Part shown: positions 33,446-41,535 of the stretch, piece by piece | Layout: the number at the start of each line of letters is the position of its first letter | How positions within the stretch are numbered: the first letter of the stretch is position 1 | Source of the DNA: Paenibacillus taichungensis | GTDB lineage: Bacteria > Bacillota > Bacilli > Paenibacillales > Paenibacillaceae | DNA length: 64,000 nt | Assembly (NCBI RefSeq): GCF_013359905.1 | Contig: NZ_JABMCC010000107.1 | Span: 62,001 to 126,000 of the forward strand | Direction: 5' to 3' | Translations under genes and position numbers: made by a program | Notes under the pieces: generated by a model | Seen by the model: only the letters and a program-made list of their open reading frames with translations | Databases searched by the model: none | Told to the model about the DNA's origin: nothing

Positions 33446-33865
33446 ATGGATTTTAATCTTTTGGTGGAAACAGCAAATCAGCAGCAGACCGAAGAAGCAT
33501 TTATACAGCTTATTTCAGAAGTACAACAGTTAGAGGAAATGTTCCTTCTTATGAGTCCTGGTAACAAAGAAGTGCCATTCTTTGGGGAGGAGGATAATAA
33601 GAATTGGATGTATGTCTATACCAGCTACCCACAACTTGAAACAAACGCGCCTTTGATCTTTCAAGAGAGTGTACAGCTCCACTATGTTAAAATTCCTACT
33701 CATGAATTGCTACCTTGGTTAGTACAACATCAAGAACATGGGGTATATGGGGTTCGAATAAATGAAGGTCCATTTGGGTTCTGGATTTCTCTATCAGATC
33801 TAAGAAACCTTATATCTGAAACAGGTGTAAGTGTGGAACAAGTGACGTCCCCCAAAAATGAATAA
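33446..33865 (+). CDS. SseB-like domain protein
   Basis: A 139-residue soluble acidic protein. YVYTSYPQLE and the block GVYGVRINEGPFGFWISLSDL match the SseB N-terminal domain pattern. This domain is widespread in toxin-immunity and secretion-associated proteins in Gram-positives, with no clear enzyme function. ATG 33446 is preferred over GTG 33437, which would sit on the AAGGGTAG ribosome site. It follows the relaxation gene by 60 bases. Confidence 0.6.
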   Translation: MDFNLLVETANQQQTEEAFIQLISEVQQLEEMFLLMSPGNKEVPFFGEEDNKNWMYVYTSYPQLETNAPLIFQESVQLHYVKIPTHELLPWLVQHQEHGVYGVRINEGPFGFWISLSDLRNLISETGVSVEQVTSPKNE

Positions 33866-33869
33866 TAGT

Positions 33870-34290
33870 AACCAGCGTATTGCACATAAGAAATTGGATT
33901 CTATCTATGCAGTGTAAGGCGCAGTGTGATATCATGTACTACATGAATTACACTACATTATGACAATATCAGATGCTACTCGCGAACGTTAATTTAACGA
34001 TGGCGCACCTTATAGAATCTGAATCGGACGTAAATGGATCTTGGTTTACGAAATTGTCTAATTAGTATGAACACCACAGGGTTTATTGTTGGTGAAGATA
34101 CTATTACAAGAGCACAGGAGATTAGTTGAAGGTCTTTGAGTTCCTATTTCTCGCTATGCTATTGACGAATGCAAGACAAACCTATCACAAAAAATTAAAT
34201 ATGGATTCTGAAGAACTGAATTCCAATGGGATTCGGTTCTTTTTTATAGAATCAAGTCCGCGAAAACTATAAAACCACTGAGGAGGAAGG
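33870..34290. other. Gene-poor intergenic stretch
   Basis: About 420 bases with no credible gene. It contains short GTGTA/TACAC repeats at about 33908-33955 and a terminator at 34211. A 22-codon frame at about 34002 lacks a ribosome site and is not called. Confidence 0.5.
34211..34247 (+). terminator. Intrinsic terminator
   Basis: AGAACTGAATTCC / GGGATTCGGTTCT with a short AAT loop and T6. Confidence 0.75.
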
Positions 34291-34327
34291 TTTTAATGAT
34301 TAAGACAAGAGGAGTAAGATAGCTACT

Positions 34328-35185
34328 ATGATTGTTGTAGTGATACTGTATGTTACGCTGTTAAGTTCAGTTGCGTCCGCAGACATTGAAACAGTTAAAA
34401 TTCATTCTTATGATCAATTAACAGGAGTATTACATGAAGCATTACAAAGTCATACCAAGGAGATACACTTCGATTTGTATGATTCTACCGAGAACATCGA
34501 AAAGAAAATATTAGATGCAGCGGATAAGGTTAATTACTATGGAGATTACATCAGTCAGACTCGAAATATGTTCTATTGGAGTTGGCTAACGTTTGGTCCC
34601 AACTTATCCAAAATCGAATTCCGAATTACATACTTTGAGACACCGGAGCAGACTCAATATGTGGACCAGGTAGTGAACGAAACGATAAGTTCCATCATTA
34701 AGCCTGGGATGGATGACTTTACAAAAGAAAAGGTTATTCATGACTGGATCGTGAATCGACTGAGTTACGATTACGGTCTGATCGAACAATCCGCCTTTGC
34801 TGGTATAGTCCCCCCCTACAAAACAGTTTGTCAGGGTTACAGCTTGTTGGCTAACAATATGCTAAGCAAAGCAGGTATCGAGAATAAAATCGTTTACGGT
34901 TGGAATGAGGGATCTGCTCATAGTTGGAACTTGGTAAAGCTGGATGGCCATTGGTATCACCTCGATGTCACCTGGAACGATAACGGAAATAGTTATGATT
35001 ACTACAACTTAACCGATGACCAGATTAGTAGTACGAGAACGTGGTTCCGAGAATACTATCCGGCTGCAGGCACAGATTTTAAAGTCGCGTTAAAACAGAA
35101 GCATCGTCAAGGCAAGAATGTCTTGGAATTTGCAGCCATGGGACACCTATTCCGCAGTTTGTATAAACAATCCAATAATGACTAA
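34328..35185 (+). CDS. Secreted transglutaminase-like protein, N-terminus possibly frameshifted
   Basis: A 285-residue exported protein with a transglutaminase-like cysteine protease fold. The catalytic triad is visible: Cys in KTVCQGYS (about 168), His in SAHSWNLV (about 198) and Asp in YHLDVTWND (about 213). Many bacterial homologues process or crosslink surface proteins. The signal peptide ends SSVASA. The start is suspicious: the strong AGGAGGAAGG at 34281 is spaced for ATG 34296, which is in another frame and stops at 34320, while the transglutaminase frame reads DKRSKIAT upstream of its ATG. One missing base near 34302 would restore a normal 33-residue signal peptide. Confidence 0.78.
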   Translation: MIVVVILYVTLLSSVASADIETVKIHSYDQLTGVLHEALQSHTKEIHFDLYDSTENIEKKILDAADKVNYYGDYISQTRNMFYWSWLTFGPNLSKIEFRITYFETPEQTQYVDQVVNETISSIIKPGMDDFTKEKVIHDWIVNRLSYDYGLIEQSAFAGIVPPYKTVCQGYSLLANNMLSKAGIENKIVYGWNEGSAHSWNLVKLDGHWYHLDVTWNDNGNSYDYYNLTDDQISSTRTWFREYYPAAGTDFKVALKQKHRQGKNVLEFAAMGHLFRSLYKQSNND

Positions 35186-35213
35186 TTTAAATTGACCACT
35201 TGGGGGAAGAAGT

Positions 35214-35402
35214 ATGACTACGCAAGACAAGTTAGACAAGCAGGAACAGATTGATAAGAACTTTGATATTATCGATGCTTATTTGTTCGGTAATGCTCAA
35301 GATGATGATCTTCGGAGAAAAGCAATAAAAGCATTGATTCATGAGAATATGGATTTGATTGATCTAAGATTCAATTCAGCTGGATTAGCTAGTGTGATTT
35401 GA
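35214..35402 (+). CDS. Small hypothetical protein
   Basis: A 62-residue acidic, helical protein (MTTQDKLDKQEQIDKNFDII ...). GGGGGAAG precedes the ATG by 6 bases, good support for translation. It follows the transglutaminase gene by 28 bases and precedes a terminator, so is probably its operon partner. No family recognised. Confidence 0.55.
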   Translation: MTTQDKLDKQEQIDKNFDIIDAYLFGNAQDDDLRRKAIKALIHENMDLIDLRFNSAGLASVI

Positions 35403-35480
35403 ACTTAAGAGCACATTAATGGAGAATGATACATAGAATCAAGGACACGTAATAGTGGTCCTTCTCAATAAAAAATGATT

Positions 35481-35520
35481 AAAGGCAGCTCACTTCATGT
35501 GATGCTGCCTTTTTTTGTTT
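35481..35520 (+). terminator. Intrinsic terminator
   Basis: AAAGGCAGC / GCTGCCTTT stem with an internal TCAC/TGTGA pairing and T7. Confidence 0.85.
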
Positions 35521-35566
35521 TAGGGTGTACCACACAATTCAAATTGTTAAAGAGGAGGGATCATCA

Positions 35567-36100
35567 ATGGGTGCAACATTCACTTTATCTGAAGAGATTG
35601 ATGTCGTGGTGAAGAAGCTTGTTGAACAGGAGAAAGAATTTAAGATTCTTAGTGTTGCAAAGATTGTTACCAGGTTCAGAACCGGCACCTGGTATACACG
35701 GGGGAAACTCATCTATGCGAAGACGAAAATATTAAGCATGTATGAGCGCTTTGAGATGGATGCTGAGATTTTGATATTGGTTAACAAGCGTATGTGGGAA
35801 CTTCTTACTGATCAGCAGAAGGAAGCATTAATTTTTCATGAATTATGCCACGTAGAGGCCTCGGTTGATAAAAATGGCGCTCCACGAAATTCACCAAATG
35901 ATGGACGGCCTGTCTACAGACTGTGTAGTCACGATCTAGAGGAATTTAAGCTTGTTGTAGAAAAGTATGGGCTCTGGCGTCCGGATGCTCAGGAGTTTAT
36001 GGATTCTGCTAAGAAGGGCGAGCAGTTAACGATGGAGTTTACTCCACAAAACCACAAAAAGGAACCTAGCAGCAACGTTATCCATTTACGCGCAAAATAA
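35567..36100 (+). CDS. Putative phage-type metallopeptidase (HELCH)
   Basis: A 177-residue intracellular protein. A zinc site IFHELCHVEA (about 91) is followed by SHDLEEFKLVVEKYGLW, in which HDLEEF is the recurring second motif of the small putative phage metallopeptidase family; the third ligand probably comes from it. GAGGAGGG precedes ATG 35567; an upstream in-frame start at 35525 has no site. The basic C-terminus (PQNHKKEPSSNVIHLRAK) is disordered. Function unknown; homologues sit on phages and plasmids. Confidence 0.72.
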   Translation: MGATFTLSEEIDVVVKKLVEQEKEFKILSVAKIVTRFRTGTWYTRGKLIYAKTKILSMYERFEMDAEILILVNKRMWELLTDQQKEALIFHELCHVEASVDKNGAPRNSPNDGRPVYRLCSHDLEEFKLVVEKYGLWRPDAQEFMDSAKKGEQLTMEFTPQNHKKEPSSNVIHLRAK

Positions 36101-36440
36101 GTCTAATCCTCTAAGGGACATAATGACGATCTATTGTGTCCCTTACTCCATAATCCCCCCCTCTTGGATAATAGGTTTAAAGAAATCGAATTGTTTTCAT
36201 AAGCAGACTAACAACCAGTTAACCATTGCCTATGTTGCATATTTCGTTTTGGGCATCAATTTTCCTTATACCTGATTCCTTTCCATGAATGGTGCCAGTC
36301 ATCGTACTAAAAATCACATGCATTTCTAATCGATGTTTATAGTTAATCTTTACGCAATGAATTTGATAACCCGTATTGGTGTAGTTCCTACCACATAGTA
36401 AGATAGGATAGGTAACGATTAACATCAGGAATGGGAGAGA
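36101..36440. other. Intergenic stretch without a visible gene
   Basis: About 340 bases. It has a hairpin AAGGGACA / TGTCCCTT at about 36111-36145 without a T run, a possible weak terminator for the metallopeptidase gene. The rest is AT-rich and probably carries the promoter of the RES-domain gene. Confidence 0.45.
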
Positions 36441-36445
36441 ATGAA

Positions 36446-37678
36446 ATGCCAAAGGAATTAACGGATTTAGAGGATCATGCGGTGTGTATGTCCTGTGCTG
36501 AGCATATTTTCAAATTCTTTGAAGCAGTATGGAAACCGATTACCCTGTATGAACGATTCGTACAAAATCATACAGCATCCATAGCTGGGGAAGCATGTTG
36601 TGCGATCTGTAACCATCAAATGTCTAAACATGAGGATTTCTACAGGCTTTCTGTGGAAGAGCAATTCCTTATACCTATCGCAGATAAGTTGTCAGAAGAT
36701 ATTGGTGGTTGCGAGCATTGTAACGGAAATGAAGATTCTTATCACCAAGCTGGAGAGTACCTGTCGGTGAATGGTGTACCTGATTCATTAATCCCCCTAT
36801 TTCTTTCATTGCTGAAGTGTCCATGTGGCTTTGGGAGACATCATCCCGATAGAAAAGATTCTCATAGCGAGGTATTCACCAAGTATAGTGTCCTCTATAC
36901 CAAACAAGAAGTAGACTCGTTGTATAGATTTGATGCGAAAGAATTCTCAGAATTTGCAGAACAATATGGAGAGAAAATTACTGCTGAAGATTTACAAGAC
37001 TTCCGACAAATACTTAGAACAAATCCGACGCTTGCGTATCATCATTGTACGGGTATAGCGATCTATAATGTCCTGAAGGAGCATTTCGACCACGGACATG
37101 TCCGTATCATAAGTGCCGGACAAATGGATCTGTACCGCGGAAGAACTAGACCAACGGATTCAGAAACCCCTTATAGTATTCGAGATCTATGGACTGCGCC
37201 AACCGGCAAGTCATCACACGGGAGATATAATTTCATTGGGGTACCCGTGTTGTATCTCGCAGACTCAGTGAACGCTATTCCTTATGAAATTAATCCCGCA
37301 CACGACCAGCTAATAGATATAGCGACATTCACAATTATGCGGAGAGAACTTCGCTTATTTGATCTGGGTGAATTCGATCCGGAGTTTCAGGGTTTCTTTA
37401 GTGAATCCAATATGGAGACTGAACAAACGAGGGTGAAATCTGCATACCTATTACCCAACTACATTGGAGCATGTTGCAGCCACATTGGCTATAATGGCGT
37501 AGTCTATGCAGGTGTACATGATGTCGAAGGTTTAGAACCGTATACCAACTACGCTTTATTCGACATGGACTATGAACTGGATTTATCTTCTACGTCACGT
37601 CCAGTCAACACGTACCAACCGATAGTTAACATTACACTGAAGCTCCAGGAACAGAAGCGGCCAGAAGAACATTTCTAA
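36446..37678 (+). CDS. RES-domain protein with N-terminal zinc ribbons (copy 1)
   Basis: A 410-residue protein. The C-terminal part is a RES domain: MDLYRGRTRP (conserved Arg, about 227), GRYNFIGVPVLYLADSVNAIPYEI (conserved Glu) and SAYLLPNYIGACCSHIGYNGVVYAG. RES toxins degrade NAD+ and are normally paired with Xre antitoxins. The N-terminal half has four cysteine pairs (CMSC, CAIC, CEHC, CPC) forming probable zinc ribbons, as in the HEPN/RES N-terminal-domain group. ATG 36446 has GGAGAG 6 bases upstream. No Xre gene is adjacent; instead a ParB-like gene follows. The close paralogue at 41536 lies beyond an IS composite. Could be a toxin or a defence effector; untested. Confidence 0.75.
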   Translation: MPKELTDLEDHAVCMSCAEHIFKFFEAVWKPITLYERFVQNHTASIAGEACCAICNHQMSKHEDFYRLSVEEQFLIPIADKLSEDIGGCEHCNGNEDSYHQAGEYLSVNGVPDSLIPLFLSLLKCPCGFGRHHPDRKDSHSEVFTKYSVLYTKQEVDSLYRFDAKEFSEFAEQYGEKITAEDLQDFRQILRTNPTLAYHHCTGIAIYNVLKEHFDHGHVRIISAGQMDLYRGRTRPTDSETPYSIRDLWTAPTGKSSHGRYNFIGVPVLYLADSVNAIPYEINPAHDQLIDIATFTIMRRELRLFDLGEFDPEFQGFFSESNMETEQTRVKSAYLLPNYIGACCSHIGYNGVVYAGVHDVEGLEPYTNYALFDMDYELDLSSTSRPVNTYQPIVNITLKLQEQKRPEEHF

Positions 37679-37789
37679 ATGTATTCGTGTGCAAGTGCAG
37701 CTCACTACATCCAGAGGAGTGAGTCCTGCACATTTACATGCACGCTTCAGGTATATATGAACTTGTTTAGTAAAGGAGAAGGCCTACCA

Positions 37790-37825
37790 ATGAGTAAGGT
37801 GATCATACGTAAGCCAGGCCTTTAA
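37790..37825 (+). CDS. Putative 11-residue leader peptide
   Basis: AAAGGAGA followed at good spacing by ATG and 11 codons (MSKVIIRKPGL), ending 26 bases before the next gene. The surrounding RNA has AAGGCCT / AGGCCTT and ACCAAT / ATTGGT pairings arranged in pseudoknot order. It may be a regulatory upstream ORF or simply a relic. Confidence 0.4.
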   Translation: MSKVIIRKPGL

Positions 37826-37851
37826 TTGGTATTTTGAGGAGGTCAATACAT

Positions 37852-38388
37852 ATGTACAACAAAACGTTATGGTCAGAGCTAAAGCCAGGCAGTTCTTCAA
37901 GCGATGATTCAGAGAACGGGGTAGAAAGCTTCAACGATTATATGGCTCGCGTCGGCCATCTTGTCCCAAACGTGCCGCGCAATGTGTTGGAACACTGGAT
38001 ATACAGGCACTACACGCATATCTTAAACGAGTACATTGAATTAGGGATTGAGAATATGAGATTTATTCAAGAGTCTTGGGAAAGCGATCGTATATACAAC
38101 GATATCAAATCGTTTAAAGGTGAAGAATTGGGTGGCATGGGATTTCACGTTTATGAGATAGAAGATGAAGATGATGCAGAGAATTGGTTGGCTGATTACA
38201 TGCGGGATCAACGTACATGGCCCACACCTATCATTGTATTGAAAAACGTTGAACTCGATTTGTTGGGGGAGCCTTATCACTTGATGGAAGGTCACCGGCG
38301 ATTAGATTATTTAAGGGAGGTATACCAGGAAGAGAGAACAACGTTAAAATCACTACACCAAGTGTGGGTCACGGAAATCATAAAATAA
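37852..38388 (+). CDS. ParB-like domain protein
   Basis: A 178-residue soluble acidic protein. The C-terminal PTPIIVLKN ... PYHLMEGHRRLDYLREVY matches the ParB/sulfiredoxin-type domain (GHRR motif), in which the family binds nucleotide or acts as nuclease-like fold. The N-terminal half is helical (NVPRNVLEHWIYRHYTHIL). GAGGAGG before ATG 37852 is strong. It follows the RES gene by 170 bases and could be its partner or antitoxin, but there is no direct evidence. The composite insertion begins 120 bases downstream. Confidence 0.6.
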   Translation: MYNKTLWSELKPGSSSSDDSENGVESFNDYMARVGHLVPNVPRNVLEHWIYRHYTHILNEYIELGIENMRFIQESWESDRIYNDIKSFKGEELGGMGFHVYEIEDEDDAENWLADYMRDQRTWPTPIIVLKNVELDLLGEPYHLMEGHRRLDYLREVYQEERTTLKSLHQVWVTEIIK

Positions 38389-38511
38389 CATCAAGAATGA
38401 TTGGATTGATTCCTCTAAACATATTGAATCATCACGCCAAGCTAAAGAGAATGGATAATGGCAATTTAGCAGCTCGCTTTCTTGCTCATGAGCATTTTGT
38501 AATACTAATAT

Positions 38512-38658
38512 ACTCAACTTTCGCAGCTACAAATTAGCTTGAATACCTTGTGGCTGTAAGGAAAACGTATGTTTTTTTCATTTCTTGACAAAAAAACACC
38601 TTCTTCGTTTGGTATCATGGAAGTACGACCAACCATGCAAACAAAGAAAGGTGTGTAA
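38512..38658 (+). repeat. 147-bp solo copy of IS left end (inverted)
   Basis: Matches the complement of 41171-41317 base for base by eye, with one mismatch (CATGCAAAC versus CATGCAGAC), and stops exactly at GTGTGTAA. It supplies the outer terminal repeat of the composite. Confidence 0.85.
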
Positions 38659-38683
38659 TAGTCATATTGAAAAATTGTGTAAA

Positions 38684-39067
38684 TCATTTGAGTATCCTTT
38701 TTGCAAACAGATATTTATTCTTCCAATAGGGTAGATTCATGTCCGTTAAGAAAACATTTGAGGTGGGCAAACAATGCACCATCTTTTGTTTGTTTGCATA
38801 AATAGCAACATGTCCAACGCTGCCGGAAGCTGGATTTCGATCAGGAATATGAAAAAATATTAAATCACCCGGACGTAGATCATTCTTATTAACATCGAAG
38901 CCCTTCTTTGCTTGATCTCGTGAGGTGCGAGGCAGTTTGATGCCAAACTTTGCGAAAACCATTTGGGTAAACAATGAACAATCCAACTCTAATGGAAGTG
39001 GATTGCGTTTGAATTGCATCCCAACAAAAATCTTGGCATAGGTGAAGATTTTTAAAGAATGGTTCAT
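38684..39067 (-). CDS. NlpC/P60-type cysteine peptidase, transposon passenger
   Basis: A 127-residue NlpC/P60-domain protein, the size of a single domain. The nucleophile is in LELDCSLFTQMVFAKFGI (Cys about 29), LRPGDLIFF is the usual mid-domain block and the His is in GSVGHVAIYANKQKMVH. Family members cut peptidoglycan stem peptides or act as amidases; this one has no signal peptide, so it may be intracellular, phage-like or toxin-like. The ATG follows the upstream gene's TAG after one base (TAGTATG), implying coupling. Both genes are cargo of the IS composite and point away from the transposase start. Confidence 0.8.
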   Translation of the reverse strand: MNHSLKIFTYAKIFVGMQFKRNPLPLELDCSLFTQMVFAKFGIKLPRTSRDQAKKGFDVNKNDLRPGDLIFFHIPDRNPASGSVGHVAIYANKQKMVHCLPTSNVFLTDMNLPYWKNKYLFAKRILK

Positions 39068-39068
39068 A

Positions 39069-39758
39069 CTAATCCAACCACTGTGTATAGAAGGAAGCAG
39101 GGGTGCTTGTTTTATTTAGGTTACCCCGCATTAGACACATGCTTGCTTCTCCAGCAAAATAACTAGTATACTTGCCGGCAGGATGCCGATAACCTTCGCG
39201 ATGCAGCCAAGCATGTTGTAAAGATCCTGCAAGAAAAAGGTCGCTAACACTAGTCTTTGCTAAGTCTGTTGCATTGATTGTTACTGAGAGGGAACTTTTT
39301 TCAGGATCAGAAGCATTAACACCTTTAATTGTTGAACTCCCCGATTTTTGATACATGATATAAGCTTTCGCAGATCTGCCAAAACCGTTTGCTGTAATTT
39401 GTGTTGTAAAGCCATCCATTTGAACAGCGGCAGCGGCAGAACCGTTTGCGAGTTTTTCTTCAAACCAAACGGGAGCTAAATTGAACCTTGCATATTTGTT
39501 GCAACACTCCTGATAGCGTGAACGTTCCTCACCATTAGCTAATTCCGAATAATGACTATCCCAAGAAGCAAGAACAATACCAGCCAATAGTTGAAAGCGA
39601 CGAACTTGTAAATCGGTAAATCTCGTATCTATATAAAATGTCATAAACTCTGGCAATCCTTCTCCCACAGGTGCATCAGGAACACTAACCTGTATTTTTC
39701 TGTAGATCGCAGAGACATGAGCTTTTGGTAAGCGGCGTATTCTTTTTTTCGTTTTCAA
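39069..39758 (-). CDS. Hypothetical passenger protein, metalloprotease-like without catalytic Glu
   Basis: A 229-residue soluble protein starting at TTG 39758 with AGGGAG 10 bases upstream. Near residue 190 is SLQHAWLHREGYRHPAGKY followed by FAGEASMC. The spacing HxxxH...H is like a metzincin-type zinc site (HExxHxxGxxH), but the catalytic Glu is Ala, so hydrolysis is doubtful. That reading is inference from pattern; I do not recognise the family. It is coupled to the NlpC/P60 gene by a one-base gap. An inactive protease-like protein next to a peptidase could be a binding partner, inhibitor or immunity factor. Confidence 0.5.
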   Translation of the reverse strand: MKTKKRIRRLPKAHVSAIYRKIQVSVPDAPVGEGLPEFMTFYIDTRFTDLQVRRFQLLAGIVLASWDSHYSELANGEERSRYQECCNKYARFNLAPVWFEEKLANGSAAAAVQMDGFTTQITANGFGRSAKAYIMYQKSGSSTIKGVNASDPEKSSLSVTINATDLAKTSVSDLFLAGSLQHAWLHREGYRHPAGKYTSYFAGEASMCLMRGNLNKTSTPASFYTQWLD

Positions 39759-39810
39759 AATGTACCGACTCCCTTCTACATCCTATACTATGCAAAGCTA
39801 ATAATAATTG

Positions 39811-41317
39811 ACTCAACTTTCGCAGCTTAAATTACCGAACAAACCCTTGATGTACAAGGGTAAATCAGCTATCCACTGCTGGAGTTGACACAATACCTTT
39901 TGCTTGCCAACTTTGTTCGTTGTTTCAGCTAACGTTAAGAATAATGTCATCAGTTGTTGGAACGCAGTCTGGTAGTCCAAATCACGGACTTCATCCGCGT
40001 AGAGGTAAAATAGCCCGCCAAGCGTACGCGTATCTCCGGTTTGTCGTCGCTCAATTTCCATCACCAAGTAGCGGCTAAACACGACGGTCGTATGACTGAT
40101 CAACATATCAAAGGAACGGCCTTGAAACTCGGTTCCTAATTTCAAATAGCTTTTGGTTACCTTAAAGAACGTCTCGATGCTCCATCGCATGCCATAAATG
40201 CGCACAATTTCATTAGGGTCTAAAACAAGATTCGTACTGAGAACGGCCAGCCACTCACGCCTTTTGTTTCGGTTTTGGACAAAGACGAGCTTAAATTGGC
40301 ATGCCACATGATGACTGAACAACAGCGGAACTCCAAATGGAAGTTTTCTTGTTCTTCGGTAGGGTTTTGTAAAGTTCACTCAGCGTCAGACGTCTTCCTT
40401 AGTACGTGTAAAGTTGCTTCATTTCTTTGACCATACCAATCGAGTTTAGTCCTTCAGCCATGAGCCCTCGAATGAGCGGCATCTGAGTAAACCAGCTGTA
40501 GATCAACACATAATCCGCTTGGAAGCCAGTTCGTACCGCGCGCTGAATCAAACCAAGGGCAGCATCTGGCTTATGCGAAAGCGCCTCAACGCGTCGTTTG
40601 TATCCGTGACAGCGCTTCGTGATCGCTGTCGTCATCTCATTTAGACGATTCACAAGTTTGGCTGACGAAAGCATCACAAAATCGATCGGAGCGAAGCTAA
40701 ATCCATCGGACCACCCCAATGTTAGCAACGTGTAGCCTCGGGTAAATCGCCCGGTTGTATGGTCGAACACTCTGGCAAGTAGCTCCGCTTTCTTACTGCG
40801 ATTGCGCTGTAGTGTAGAATCATCGATGATGAACACTTTGACACGTTTGGTTGATGTAAGCGACGTAAACTGTCGTACCACCTTCAAACTAAGCGAATGA
40901 AGAAAAGCACGCCACGCAAAGCGGGGATGATTCAAGAAACGATAGACCACATCTTTGCCTGGCAACGAACCGCGACGGTTGCTTTCTAGCAGTCTAAACC
41001 AATTCTTCCCCTCTAAAACAAGCGAGAATAGTACCTGAAAGACAACGAGAGCAGATAGACCAAAAGACTTGTGAATCCCTGCCTCACGAAGGAGCTTACC
41101 GATTTTCAGAGAAGTAAAAATAGATGCAATACGAGACTGGTCAGACAGAGAACGATGGTGTACCATAGATTTACACACCTTTCTTTGTCTGCATGGTTGG
41201 TCGTACTTCCATGATACCAAACGAAGAAGGTGTTTTTTTGTCAAGAAATGAAAAAAACATACGTTTTCCTTACAGCCACAAGGTATTCAAGCTAATTTGT
41301 AGCTGCGAAAGTTGAGT
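39811..41317 (-). mobile_element. IS4-family insertion sequence (about 1.5 kb)
   Basis: Terminal repeats ACTCAACTTTCGCAGCT at 39811-39827 and its complement at 41301-41317 enclose one transposase reading on the minus strand. The inner end has no matching AATAT, consistent with the outer solo end having been used in the last transposition. Confidence 0.8.
39813..41244 (-). pseudogene. IS4-family transposase, nonsense plus frameshift
   Basis: DDE transposase of the IS4 group. The first part (41244-40399) has VFIIDDSTLQRNRSKKAEL (first Asp) and DYVLIYSWFTQMPLI; expected second Asp in the latter is replaced (YSWF where D-x-W-F is usual). TAA at 40399-40401 interrupts QLYTY-GRRLTLSELYKTLPKNKK, and one extra base near 40290-40296 shifts the frame before KLVFVQNRNKRREWLAVLS. 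The last part has YGMRWSIETFFKVTKSYLKLGTEFQGRSFD (Y-2-R-3-E-6-K signature, Glu present). Two or three lesions mean no active transposase. Confidence 0.85.
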
Positions 41318-41535
41318 AATATAGTTTATCTTCATCCCTGGAATAGGGTAAAAGTATTAAGATATGAATAACGGAAAAGTGTTCTTCTATAATAAACAGT
41401 TTTTTTGAAAATACCCTATTTAATATACAATAGCTCCGCACATGAAGGATCTATCTAGCCACTTCAAATAATAAATAGTATGATTTTATGAGAAATCGGT
41501 ACTACGAAGATAGTTTCTACTTGGAGGGTGTACAT

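Larger units (their letters stand above)
38512..41317. mobile_element. 2.8-kb composite IS4-like element carrying NlpC/P60 cassette
   Basis: Bounded by perfect 17-bp inverted repeats ACTCAACTTTCGCAGCT (38512-38528, and complement at 41301-41317) and flanked on both sides by AATAT (38507-38511 and 41318-41322), a 5-bp target duplication. Inside are a solo copy of the IS left end (38512-38658), two passenger genes and a whole IS (39811-41317). The shared target duplication shows the 2.8-kb unit moved as one. It resembles mobile insertion cassettes described in the Bacillus cereus group. The transposase is broken, so further movement would need help in trans. Confidence 0.85.

Noticed and set aside
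38585..38622. TTGACA ... TATCAT as a promoter within the IS end
   Set aside because: Spacing is 22 bases, too long for a normal sigma-A promoter.
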